Shown one piece after another: positions 8,958-15,857 of a stretch of DNA of 32,081 nt. The position numbers were made by a program, and so were the translations under genes. This stretch comes from Candidatus Zixiibacteriota bacterium (GTDB lineage: Bacteria; Zixibacteria; MSB-5A5; JAABVY01; JAHJOQ01): positions 1 to 32,081 of the forward strand of contig JAHJOQ010000157.1 of the NCBI GenBank assembly GCA_018820315.1, in the 5' to 3' direction. Each line of letters opens with the position of its first letter. Position 1 is the stretch's first letter. Under the pieces are notes generated by a model. That model was not told the origin of the DNA and did not search any database. It was given only the letters and a program-made list of their open reading frames with translations.

Positions 8958-9076
8958 TGATATGCACCAAATGCAGCACAGCGATGAAAGAGATCAAGCG
9001 GTCTTTCCACAAGCAGCGCAAGTGGATATGCCCTAAATGCGGTGCTGTGAAATTCCAGAAGATCAGAAAGAAGTGA
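8957..9076 (+). CDS. 39-residue zinc-ribbon protein
   Basis: This short gene has an ATG at 8957 that overlaps the previous stop codon by one base, and ends with TGA at 9074-9076. The product has two CxxC knuckles, C3-TK-C6 and C25-PK-C28, separated by a basic helix-like linker, and a lysine/arginine-rich tail (QKIRKK). This is the pattern of a minimal zinc ribbon, which commonly binds nucleic acid or protein partners. It is reported because the two CxxC motifs, the coupled start and the clean stop are unlikely to occur by chance, although it is too short for many gene callers. What it does in the membrane operon is unknown. Confidence 0.75.
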   Translation: MICTKCSTAMKEIKRSFHKQRKWICPKCGAVKFQKIRKK

Positions 9077-9120
9077 ACCCCAACTACCGACAATTAATAT
9101 GGTGACTGACAGATATTGAT

Positions 9121-9927
9121 ATGGCAGATCTAAGGGAAGTAAAAATCGGCACTTCGGGCTACTCTTTTCTTGATTGGGTAGGTGTGTTTTATCCCGATGA
9201 TATCAAGAAGGGCAAAATGCTCGATTACTATGTCAATCACTTTGACATTGTCGAAATAAACTCATCCTATTATAGGATTCCACATCCGAGAGTATTTGAG
9301 AATATGGAGAAGAAGACGCCCGATCATTTTGAGTTTATGGTCAAGACTCACATGAGCGTGACGCATGATCGAAAGGACGTCATGGCGCAGGTGGATGAAT
9401 TCAAAGAGAGCATTAAACCTCTTGTTGATGCGGGTAAGCTGAGAGGCCTGTTGATGCAATTTCCATTCTCATTCAGGTGGTCACAGCAGAACCTGTCATA
9501 TCTGGCGCGTGCAACCGGGTTGCTTGACAGATACCCGCTCTACATTGAATTCAGACATAGGGGATGGCATCGAGACGAAGTATTTGCACTGTGCGAGAAG
9601 GCGAACATCAGTCTCTGCTCCGTCGACGGTCCTCAGTTATCCTCGCTGCCCAGGCCGGAGCTATTCGAATGCGCGCGGAGGATATATGTGCGGCTGCACG
9701 GGAGGAATGCTGAGCATTGGTGGAATGGAGGGGCGCTCAGATATGATTATCTGTATTCCGAAAAGCAACTGAAGAGCTGGATAGATAATATTCGCGAAGC
9801 GAAGAGGGCAGCCGGTGAAATGTATGTCTTCTTCAACAACTGCCATCATGGTCAGGCTGTGCAAAATGCCAAAATGTTGAAAGAGATGATCAGGCGCGAG
9901 ATTGACCAGGAGAGTGACAACAAATGA
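9121..9927 (+). CDS. DUF72 family protein (YecE-like)
   Basis: The 268-residue product matches the DUF72/YecE family, predicted to be a TIM barrel. Signature segments are IGTSGYSFLDW near the start, VEINSSYYRIP, MQFPFSF, IEFRHRGWH, YVRLHGRN and FFNNCHHGQAVQNA near the end. The length is typical. The biochemical function of the family is not established; a nuclease or sugar-related TIM-barrel role has been suggested but I see nothing that decides it. No strong Shine-Dalgarno lies ahead of the ATG at 9121. Its stop overlaps the start of the carboxypeptidase gene by 4 nt (9924-9927). Confidence 0.9.
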   Translation: MADLREVKIGTSGYSFLDWVGVFYPDDIKKGKMLDYYVNHFDIVEINSSYYRIPHPRVFENMEKKTPDHFEFMVKTHMSVTHDRKDVMAQVDEFKESIKPLVDAGKLRGLLMQFPFSFRWSQQNLSYLARATGLLDRYPLYIEFRHRGWHRDEVFALCEKANISLCSVDGPQLSSLPRPELFECARRIYVRLHGRNAEHWWNGGALRYDYLYSEKQLKSWIDNIREAKRAAGEMYVFFNNCHHGQAVQNAKMLKEMIRREIDQESDNK

Positions 9928-10892
9928 AACGCAGCAGACAGATATTCTTCATAGGAGCCGCGACATTGATTATGCTTGGCTGCTATCACCGTTTCGGGTA
10001 TCCATTACGGAACTTCTTTGATGCTTCATTGTGCGCTGACGCTTATCTCGCTACTGTGACAATGCCACTTACTGACACATATTTCCAGACTGAGCGAAAC
10101 GTAAGTCGAAAGCCTTCCGTGAACTGCAGCGCTGCGATCGTGATTGACAACTCCACAAATGAGATTCTCTATCAGAAGAACGCTGACGCCGTTCGGTCGA
10201 TCGCTTCAATCACCAAGCTGCTGACCGCTATGGTATTGATTGACCTCGACCTCGATTGGGCCGAAGTAGTCAAAGTCAGCAGAGAGGATGCGAGTAACTC
10301 AGCTCGATCCAGGTTGAAGATTGGAGAGACCTTCTATGCCAGTGATCTGTTTTACATTATGCTCATCAACTCGGACAATCGCGCAGCCCGGACGCTTGCC
10401 CGGAGTACAGGTCTGTCAAATGCTGAGTTCGTAGCGCGCATGAACCAAAAAGCAAAATCGCTCGGAATGTACGACACGGAAATATATGAGGTGACCGGCC
10501 TCGACCAACGGAATGTGTCGACAGCTATGGACTGCGCTCGACTTATTGACGCAGCGCTGAAAGTCAAGCTGATAGCTACTGCCGCTACTACCGACCGCTA
10601 CAGCTACCGATCGCTGAATCACAAACGCAGACGGGACATTGTTAATACGAATAAGCTGCTTAGCTCAGGGTGGAGTGTGCTGGGTGGCAAGACCGGTTAC
10701 ATTCAGAAGTCAGGCTATTGCTTTGTTACGCGTCTTTGTGATGACAACAATCATGATATCACAGTTGCAGTTCTGGGTGCGCCGGGAACGAATACAAGGT
10801 TTCGCACAGCCAGAACACTTGCATCCTGGGCATTCAAGAACCTAAACCGTTTTGATCAGGAGAGCCATCATGCCGAAAGAGGAAGTGACTGA
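9924..10892 (+). CDS. D-alanyl-D-alanine carboxypeptidase (peptidase S11, PBP5/6-like)
   Basis: This 322-residue penicillin-binding protein carries the three active-site motifs of family S11: S95-I-T-K98 (nucleophile and general base), S150-D-N152 and K256-T-G258. It trims the terminal D-Ala from murein pentapeptides on the periplasmic side. The N-terminus has a hydrophobic export segment (about 8-20) ending at a cysteine (IMLGC), a poor lipobox, so it may be a signal anchor or a lipoprotein. The usual C-terminal amphipathic anchor domain of PBP5 is absent; the protein ends soon after the transpeptidase fold, as in short S11 enzymes. It overlaps the DUF72 gene by 4 nt and the next small gene by 23 nt. 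Confidence 0.93.
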   Translation: MKRSRQIFFIGAATLIMLGCYHRFGYPLRNFFDASLCADAYLATVTMPLTDTYFQTERNVSRKPSVNCSAAIVIDNSTNEILYQKNADAVRSIASITKLLTAMVLIDLDLDWAEVVKVSREDASNSARSRLKIGETFYASDLFYIMLINSDNRAARTLARSTGLSNAEFVARMNQKAKSLGMYDTEIYEVTGLDQRNVSTAMDCARLIDAALKVKLIATAATTDRYSYRSLNHKRRRDIVNTNKLLSSGWSVLGGKTGYIQKSGYCFVTRLCDDNNHDITVAVLGAPGTNTRFRTARTLASWAFKNLNRFDQESHHAERGSD

Positions 10893-11151
10893 TCCGGGGT
10901 CGATCGAACAGCTTCAGTTCAGTATCGACGCTGTTGGCACAATAGTCAACACCGATCTCCCCAAACTTGCACGGTCGATTGCGCAGCTTGATGAGATGCT
11001 GAACAATGTCGATGCCGGCAGAAAGAGAGACAACCTCGTGCTCAAGGAACTCGGATCGAATATACAGGATATTGATGCCAAGCTGGACATGCTCCTCGGG
11101 AAAGTAGACATGCTGGAACGACGGTTCGCGGAACTCATGATCGAAGGTTGA
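10870..11151 (+). CDS. Small coiled-coil protein of unknown function
   Basis: I choose the ATG at 10870 because AGGAGAG (10858-10864) lies six bases ahead of it; the open frame also extends to an ATG at 10852. The 93-residue product is acidic and helical with heptad-like leucine and isoleucine spacing (VGTIVNTDLPKLARSIAQLD, then LDMLLGKVDMLERRF), so it probably forms a coiled coil. No signal peptide, membrane segment or cysteine is present. I recognise no family. The start lies inside the 3' end of the carboxypeptidase gene, so it is likely cotranscribed and translationally coupled. Confidence 0.7.
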   Translation: MPKEEVTDPGSIEQLQFSIDAVGTIVNTDLPKLARSIAQLDEMLNNVDAGRKRDNLVLKELGSNIQDIDAKLDMLLGKVDMLERRFAELMIEG

Positions 11152-11264
11152 TGGGCCGCTGGATTTGTCGGGCGACCAGATACATCCATACTCGATCATC
11201 GAGTTAGTCTGGTCTTATTCTGCATTGAATCTGCTCCTACACTCCTGCCAGACCTAAAAAGATA

Positions 11265-11293
11265 TTGACAGATTCCGAAGAATAGATTAAATA
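11265..11293 (+). promoter_or_regulatory. Promoter of the tRNA-Phe gene
   Basis: A perfect TTGACA (11265-11270) is followed after 17 nt by TAAATA (11288-11293). The predicted start, around 11300, lies a few bases ahead of the mature tRNA 5' end at 11306. Confidence 0.65.
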
Positions 11294-11305
11294 TGGTTTC
11301 CATTT

Positions 11306-11378
<73 letters not shown>

Positions 11379-11487
11379 TTTGTTACTCCTACGAGCCATT
11401 AGCACCTCTTCAGCCGAACATCTAAACAGGACGCCTTTGACCTGATATTGCGACCTTCTGCATAGAGAAGGAGAGAGCCTAATACTA

Positions 11488-11516
11488 TTGACAAGCGCAT
11501 TAATATGTACTAATCT
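11488..11516 (+). promoter_or_regulatory. Probable promoter of the CBS-domain/transporter operon
   Basis: A perfect TTGACA (11488-11493) sits 17 nt before TAATCT (11511-11516), a weaker -10. About 90 nt of leader follow before the ATG at 11613; the leader contains a CCGAG/CTCGG stem around 11537-11560. A separate 6-bp hairpin, CCTTCT/AGAAGG (11454-11471), lies just upstream of the promoter. Confidence 0.5.
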
Positions 11517-11612
11517 TGGTGCAACTTCATTACCGAGCTGAGATCACTCTGCTCGGGTCGCTGAAGTGACAAGTTTGTGACGCGAACTACAGGCAGAAAT
11601 CAGGAGTAAGCA

Positions 11613-12137
11613 ATGCCAACTAAGTGCGCCGGGGAGATCATGATTCCCCTTCAGGACTATCCTCATATCCCATATTGGTTCACGCTGCGTCAGGCAGTAG
11701 TCGAGATCGAGAAATCTGTTATTGAGTTTCGCGGTCAGAAATCGCTTCCGCGCGCGCTGCTTGTCTTTGACGAGAAGTACAACCTGGTCGGCACCGTTAG
11801 GCGACGCGATCTCCTGCGCGGCCTTGAACCTAAATTCCTGCGTACGATGTCAATCTCCTACCGCAAGCAGCTGTTCGATGTCGAAGCCGATCCTAATCTG
11901 GTGGACATCTCCGGTGGTAAGGTAGGCCAGGCCATGAAAGAGCAATCGGCTCACCCCGTAAGCGAAATTATGCAGCCGATTGTCTCGACCGTAGACTATA
12001 ATGATAATCTCGCAAAGGTCATCTATAAGATGTTGAGCAAGGACCTGCATCTTCTGCCGGTTCTGAGTGACCAGGAGATCGTCGGAGTGGTGCGGAGTGT
12101 CGATGTGTTTCACGAAGTAGCGAAGATGCTTGATTGA
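11613..12137 (+). CDS. Protein with paired CBS domains
   Basis: The 174-residue product consists essentially of two CBS domains: the first around residues 15-85 (LPRALLVFDEKYNLVGTVRRRDLL) and the second around 110-172 (VSEIMQPIVSTVDYNDNL to HLLPVLSDQEIVGVVRSVDVF). CBS pairs bind adenine nucleotides and usually sense energy state to gate transporters or enzymes. An AGGAG precedes the ATG at a normal distance. The gene is followed after 31 nt by a membrane transporter gene, so a regulatory role for that transporter is a reasonable inference. No other domain is present, so it may act as a separate regulatory subunit. Confidence 0.88.
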   Translation: MPTKCAGEIMIPLQDYPHIPYWFTLRQAVVEIEKSVIEFRGQKSLPRALLVFDEKYNLVGTVRRRDLLRGLEPKFLRTMSISYRKQLFDVEADPNLVDISGGKVGQAMKEQSAHPVSEIMQPIVSTVDYNDNLAKVIYKMLSKDLHLLPVLSDQEIVGVVRSVDVFHEVAKMLD

Positions 12138-12168
12138 AGCCCTCCCCGCGAATTATGAAGAGGACATT

Positions 12169-13713
12169 ATGAGCTGGCTTAGAGTATTCAGCAGGAAAAA
12201 ACAACTTGACGAGTCAGTATCGGGCATGTTGCCACAAATGCCTGAACACATCAAGCTCGCCAAAGGCGTAGCTCAAGTAGACTGGAAGCGAATCTCCTTC
12301 ATACTCCTCGGCCTATTGCTCTTTGGAGTTGTTTACTTTTCACCCGCGTGGCCGGATGCAGTCGATCCCGAAGGCAAGAACTTTGTTCTCACACGAGAAG
12401 GTAAGGCCGCTCTTGCGCTCTTCCTGCTTGCAGCAACCTGGTGGGTGTTCGAGGTGGTGCCAATCGGCGTAACCAGCATCGCAATCGGTGTTGTCCAGGC
12501 ATTGTTTCTGATTCGCCCGGCAGAGATCGCATTCAAAGACTTCATGGATCCGTCGGTCTGGTTCATCATCGGCTCGGTCGTGATCGGTATGGCATTTAGC
12601 AAGTCTGGATTGACCAAACGCATGGCTTACAAGATGCTCGTGATGGTTGGCGAGAAGACGAGCATGATATATCTCGGATGCTTTGTTATGACTGCCACGA
12701 TGACGCTGATAATGGCGCATACTGCCGTTGCGGCTGCAATGTTTCCGCTTCTGATGGCAATCTACGGCCTTTACGAGGAGGACGAGCGACCCACCAAATT
12801 CGGCAAAGGACTCTTCATAGGCATGGCATTTGTAGCCGGTGCGGGCAGCATCATAACACTGCTTGGAGCCGCCAGAGGCGCGGTCGCAATCGGATTCTTC
12901 AGGGATATAACAGGACGTGAGATTTCCTTCTTCGAGCTATCTGAATACATGCTGCCAGTCGGAGTAGTAATGACTATCCTGCTGTGGGGATACATAATGA
13001 TATTCTTTCGTCCCGAGCGAAAGACCATCCCCGGTTTACGCGAGAGGGCCAAGGCTCTGAATGCCAGTCTGGGGCCGGTGAAGCGCGGTGAGTATCTCAC
13101 CATTATCATCGTCACCACCGCGATCGCGGTGATGAGTCTGAGATCGTTCATCCCGGGTCTCGATCTGATCAACAAGAGTGCCATCATTCTGGTCGCTACG
13201 ATTCTCTTCTTTATGTTTAAGATTCTGACAATCAAAGACCTTGAGGAGATTCCGTGGAATATTGTTCTGCTGTTCGGTGGGGCGATGAGTATCGGATTCT
13301 GCCTGTGGCAGACAGGCGCAGCACAGTGGCTCGCTATCGAATGGCTGACTCTTCTCAAAGATGCGACTTGGTTCATATTTGTGATGGGAATTGCTCTGTT
13401 CGTGTTGGTAATGACGAATCTGATCATGAACGTCGCGGCGATCGCGATTTCGCTGCCGGTGGCGCTTGTGATCGCGCCATATCTTGGCGTGGCGCCCGAA
13501 GTTGTCCTCTTTAGCTGTCTCGTTACCGCCGGCATGCCATTTTTGCTGCTGGTGGGCGCGGCTCCCAATGCCATTGCGTATGAGAGTAGACAATTCTCCA
13601 GCGGAGAGTTCTTCAAAGCGGGCATTCCCGCGAGCGTGGTGCTGATGCTTGTTCTTGCGCTCTTCGTCGCTGTGATCTGGCCTATGATGGGGATGCCGGT
13701 GACGGTTTCGTGA
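12169..13713 (+). CDS. DASS/SLC13-family anion transporter
   Basis: The start is placed at ATG 12169 because GAAGAGG (12157-12163) precedes it; the frame extends further to a TTG at 12130. The 514-residue product has about 11-13 hydrophobic helices and the family order: a cytoplasmic N-terminus, TWWVFEVVPIGVTSI early on, and GAAPNAIAYES near the C-terminus, equivalent to the family's P-P-N-A-I segment. DASS proteins import dicarboxylates, citrate or sulfate with sodium. The two SNT motifs that bind sodium and substrate in characterised members are not intact: the equivalent positions read AHTAVAA (about residue 184) and IMNVAAI (about residue 422). Ion coupling and substrate therefore cannot be taken from the family. 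It lies just after a CBS-domain gene. Confidence 0.85.
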   Translation: MSWLRVFSRKKQLDESVSGMLPQMPEHIKLAKGVAQVDWKRISFILLGLLLFGVVYFSPAWPDAVDPEGKNFVLTREGKAALALFLLAATWWVFEVVPIGVTSIAIGVVQALFLIRPAEIAFKDFMDPSVWFIIGSVVIGMAFSKSGLTKRMAYKMLVMVGEKTSMIYLGCFVMTATMTLIMAHTAVAAAMFPLLMAIYGLYEEDERPTKFGKGLFIGMAFVAGAGSIITLLGAARGAVAIGFFRDITGREISFFELSEYMLPVGVVMTILLWGYIMIFFRPERKTIPGLRERAKALNASLGPVKRGEYLTIIIVTTAIAVMSLRSFIPGLDLINKSAIILVATILFFMFKILTIKDLEEIPWNIVLLFGGAMSIGFCLWQTGAAQWLAIEWLTLLKDATWFIFVMGIALFVLVMTNLIMNVAAIAISLPVALVIAPYLGVAPEVVLFSCLVTAGMPFLLLVGAAPNAIAYESRQFSSGEFFKAGIPASVVLMLVLALFVAVIWPMMGMPVTVS

Positions 13714-13834
13714 GGGGCTAGAAGACATCTACGCGGATGACCCCCCTTTCCTTGGGCATGAGAAATTCATTGCTCCTGCTTTCACATCTCTTACGACTGT
13801 CGCGCTGTCTTCACTCGTACCTCGCCAAGAGCAT

Positions 13835-14260
13835 CTAGGCCCGACCCGGTACCTTAGTCCCCTCTATGTATGGCTTGTAACGCATGTCCATGACAATAAT
13901 GTGGTCTATCCACCAATCCTTCAGGAAGGACATCGCTTCTTGAGAAATGCCTTCCTCGTTTTGCAGGGATCGATCGCGCAGTTCCTGCGTCTTCCGGGCA
14001 AGGCAACGATGAAGATGTCTGTGCCTTTCCGATTCCGGGAAGCGAGCCTCCTCCATAAGTCGCTCTTCTCGCTCAAAATGAGATAGGATGTATTCAAGCA
14101 GCCTGTCGAGTATCCTCCTGATTTCCGAGCGATCGGTTTTCATCTGTATGGCTGTGTAAAGATCGTTGATGATGGAAATGATAGCCTTGTGATCGTTGTC
14201 AAGATCAAGGTTTCCGACACCGTAGCGATCGTGCCATTTGACGAAAGTCCTGGTATTCAT
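13835..14260 (-). CDS. Bacteriohemerythrin
   Basis: A 141-residue four-helix bundle with a full set of di-iron ligands: H24 (DNDH), H61 and E65 (HFEREE), H80 and H84 (HRHLH), H120 and D125 (HIIVMD), plus the N-terminal tryptophan W9. Such single-domain proteins bind oxygen reversibly and are thought to deliver or sense O2 in microaerophiles and anaerobes. There is no signal peptide. AAAGGGG lies four bases ahead of the ATG on the minus strand. The gene stands alone: it is convergent with the transporter gene across 121 nt in which I see no clear terminator. Confidence 0.95.
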   Translation of the reverse strand: MNTRTFVKWHDRYGVGNLDLDNDHKAIISIINDLYTAIQMKTDRSEIRRILDRLLEYILSHFEREERLMEEARFPESERHRHLHRCLARKTQELRDRSLQNEEGISQEAMSFLKDWWIDHIIVMDMRYKPYIEGTKVPGRA

Positions 14261-14410
14261 CGTGCCCCTTTCTGCGAAGTGCCTGGTAGTCCTGCTCTAG
14301 CGTACCTGTGAAAGCAAACTAGTTTTCTATGCTTGTTGTCTGCTTTGCAAGATTGAAACAGACCAATTCTCCGCGTCAATTTCAAAAACTCAGAATCCCA
14401 ACAATCCTAT

Positions 14411-14458
14411 GGAGATCCCAGTATCGCCGGATGGCGACATGATGACATCTCCCCTTTT
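14411..14458 (+). other. Hairpin in the intergenic region upstream of bacteriohemerythrin
   Basis: An outer stem GGAGAT/ATCTCC (14411-14416 with 14447-14452) encloses a stem TCGCC/GGCGA with loop GGAT (14424-14437), followed by TTTT. It resembles a weak terminator on the plus strand, but there is no plus-strand gene within 700 nt. Apart from this hairpin I see nothing clear in 14261-14546. Confidence 0.3.
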
Positions 14459-14546
14459 GTATTATTCGTCATTTGATCAGATTTCCTTAGGCCGGGCTGA
14501 GATGTGTTCAGGCTCGATGCGTTCTCGGGCTGAAGACACAAAAAAG

Positions 14547-14619
14547 AGCCACCGAGCAGAATCGAACTGCTGACCTGACGATTACGAATCGTCTGCTCTA
14601 CCAGCTGAGCTACGGTGGC
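14547..14619 (-). tRNA. tRNA-Thr (anticodon CGU)
   Basis: Read on the minus strand, the acceptor GCCACCG (14619-14613) pairs with CGGTGGC (14554-14548), discriminator U at 14547. The anticodon stem GACGA/TCGTC holds loop TTCGTAA with anticodon CGT, which reads the threonine codon ACG. The T loop TTCGATT is normal. The 3' CCA is not encoded. After the gene the minus strand continues with TCTTTTTTGT, a possible termination tract. Confidence 0.96.
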
Positions 14620-14646
14620 CTCATTTAAACCTATCGGCCGTACAAT

Positions 14647-14701
14647 AAAAAAGCCACGGTCTATTTACGCAACCGAAAAGTACTCCACCGCTCGCTTTTT
14701 T
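14647..14701. repeat. Inverted repeat with A6GC and GCT6 ends
   Basis: AAAAAAGC (14647-14654) is mirrored by GCTTTTTT (14694-14701), with a weak CGGT/ACCG pair inside. Both strands would end a transcript in six U residues, so it could be a bidirectional terminator between tRNA-Thr and the upstream small RNA gene. The internal stem is weak, so this is tentative. Confidence 0.3.
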
Positions 14702-14825
14702 CGATGTCAGAGCCCGAAACAATCCCGAAAGCGTTGTCATAACGTGGCTATATTCACGAGTACCAGAGCTGTCAGATGTGCAGGCAATCGCTGCATAGGT
14801 AGAGGATCAGATGTAGAAGACAAAT

Positions 14826-14905
14826 AAAAAGAGGGTGCCTTCTGGTAGGGTAGAGGGGGCTAGGAAACTACCCAGGGACAGCAGAGGAACACCCTCAAAA
14901 TCTTC
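14826..14905 (-). ncRNA. Candidate free-standing structured small RNA
   Basis: On the minus strand, GAGGGTG (14896-14890) pairs perfectly with CACCCTC (14837-14831), followed at once by TTTTTATTT, an intrinsic terminator shape. Inside are a second stem CCTCTG/CAGAAGG with one bulged base and a third stem GGGTAG/CTACCC with a 14-nt apical loop containing CTAG and CCCCC. A sigma-70-like promoter sits just upstream (14912-14939) with a predicted start near 14905, giving a transcript of about 80 nt. I could not match it to SRP RNA (no GGAAGCAG core), 6S, tmRNA or RNase P. A terminator-like or mobile palindromic element is the main alternative. Confidence 0.5.
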
Positions 14906-14911
14906 ATCAAC

Positions 14912-14939
14912 AATCTACATAAGAGCGCTTGTTTGTCAA
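14912..14939 (-). promoter_or_regulatory. Promoter of the candidate small RNA
   Basis: Read on the minus strand: a perfect TTGACA (14939-14934), a 16-nt spacer, and TAGATT (14917-14912), matching four of six -10 bases. It points at the structured element, not at a protein gene. Confidence 0.5.
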
Positions 14940-15099
14940 GTCATTTTTTCTTCAGTTGCTTCAATATTTGGACCGAGCTCTTTGGCGGCAAGACCGCCAT
15001 CTTAAGTGACAGTTCCAGAGGTGAAACGTTGCAGTGCAGGTGCTTTCTGACGCTATCTGATCTGCCGTAATAGATTGGATCGAGCCAACTTACTGACAA

Positions 15100-15831
15100 T
15101 CAACTCGCAGGCAAAAACAGGGGTATCGTGAGTCTCTGCTTCTGAGGATCGTTCGTCTCCAGAGTGACCGAGTACCATGCGTCCTTCTGAGACTCGCGAG
15201 TCGATCTCAGCTTGATAATCAAATCGATAGACTGACCAGGCTCGATACTCGCTCTGGATAACTTGGCTTCCAGATACGGCTCTGAGCTAGAGACAATATC
15301 GACACCGATTGGTGCATCGCCAGTGTTAGAGAGCTTGACTTGATACGAGCTGCCGATCTTCTCTCTCTCTTCCAGTGACGACTCGACAACAGCGGGAGTC
15401 GCGCTAAGCAATGGATGCACGCGGTCGACGAGGGCGGAGAAATATATTTCGGTAAAGGGGTCAGTGGGATCGTTGGAGAGTACGGAAACCTTCTTTGTTA
15501 TCTTGCCATGGAACTTCTTGGAATCGAAGAAGATATCGAGTTGTGAGCTGTCGCCCGGGCCGACGTCGGACTTGGACAGCGGAGCATATGTGCAGCCACA
15601 CGATGGAGTAACTTTGATTATTCGCAGCGTGTCCGTGCCTTTGTTCTCGATATTATAAGTGTGTGTAACCTTGGCTCCTTTAGGCATGCAGCCGAAATCA
15701 AAATTGTGTTCGCTGAAATCAATCGTAGCATTTAGAGGCTTCTCGAGCTGCTGCCCAGAGACTGAGACAATCATAACCGACATGACCAGCGAGATCGCCA
15801 GAAGTGTGATTTTGCATATTGTTGCGTACAT
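15100..15831 (-). CDS. Exported DUF1573 protein
   Basis: The ATG at 15831 is chosen because AGGAGG lies six bases ahead of it; the open frame extends seven codons further to 15852. The 243-residue product has a signal peptide (MYATICKITLLAISLVM to about VSVSG), then a DUF1573 domain (about 35-130) with the hallmark NFDFGCMPKG, HTYNIENKGTDTLRI and VTPSCGCTYA segments, followed by a second immunoglobulin-like beta domain (about 140-240) with a similar SNTGDAP segment. DUF1573 proteins are ASPM/SPD-2/Hydin-like beta sandwiches at the cell envelope of many FCB bacteria; their job is not known. The gene follows the PLP enzyme gene by 26 nt and ends the operon. Confidence 0.88.
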   Translation of the reverse strand: MYATICKITLLAISLVMSVMIVSVSGQQLEKPLNATIDFSEHNFDFGCMPKGAKVTHTYNIENKGTDTLRIIKVTPSCGCTYAPLSKSDVGPGDSSQLDIFFDSKKFHGKITKKVSVLSNDPTDPFTEIYFSALVDRVHPLLSATPAVVESSLEEREKIGSSYQVKLSNTGDAPIGVDIVSSSEPYLEAKLSRASIEPGQSIDLIIKLRSTRESQKDAWYSVTLETNDPQKQRLTIPLFLPAS

Positions 15832-15857
15832 ACTAATCCTCCTGATGCCCATTGAAT

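Larger units (their letters stand above)
14620..15099. other. Gene-poor stretch between tRNA-Thr and the DUF1573 gene
   Basis: This 480-nt stretch holds the A6/T6 inverted repeat, the candidate small RNA and its promoter. Between the RNA promoter and the DUF1573 stop there is a small hairpin TGGCGG/CCGCCA (14983-14999) and an open frame of 52 codons on the minus strand (14941-15099) directly after the DUF1573 stop codon, in the same frame. I do not call that frame a gene: it has no Shine-Dalgarno and no recognisable motif. Confidence 0.5.

Noticed and set aside
11454-11471. Terminator after tRNA-Phe
   Set aside because: The 6-bp CCTTCT/AGAAGG hairpin is followed by GAGAGCC, not by a T-run, and lies 76 nt past the tRNA.
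12771-13728. Long minus-strand open frames opposite the DASS transporter gene
   Set aside because: They are antisense shadows of a gene with clear membrane-transporter character; their translations are low-complexity and rich in H, R and N without motifs.
14615-14827. 70-codon plus-strand frame starting in the tRNA-Thr gene
   Set aside because: It begins inside the tRNA, has no Shine-Dalgarno and crosses the A6/T6 inverted repeat; the composition is not protein-like.
14831-14896. Signal recognition particle RNA as identity of the structured element
   Set aside because: Neither strand contains the universal helix-8 core (GGAA tetraloop flanked by the GUCAGG and GGAAGCAG sides); only a partial ACAGCAG occurs on the opposite strand to the promoter.
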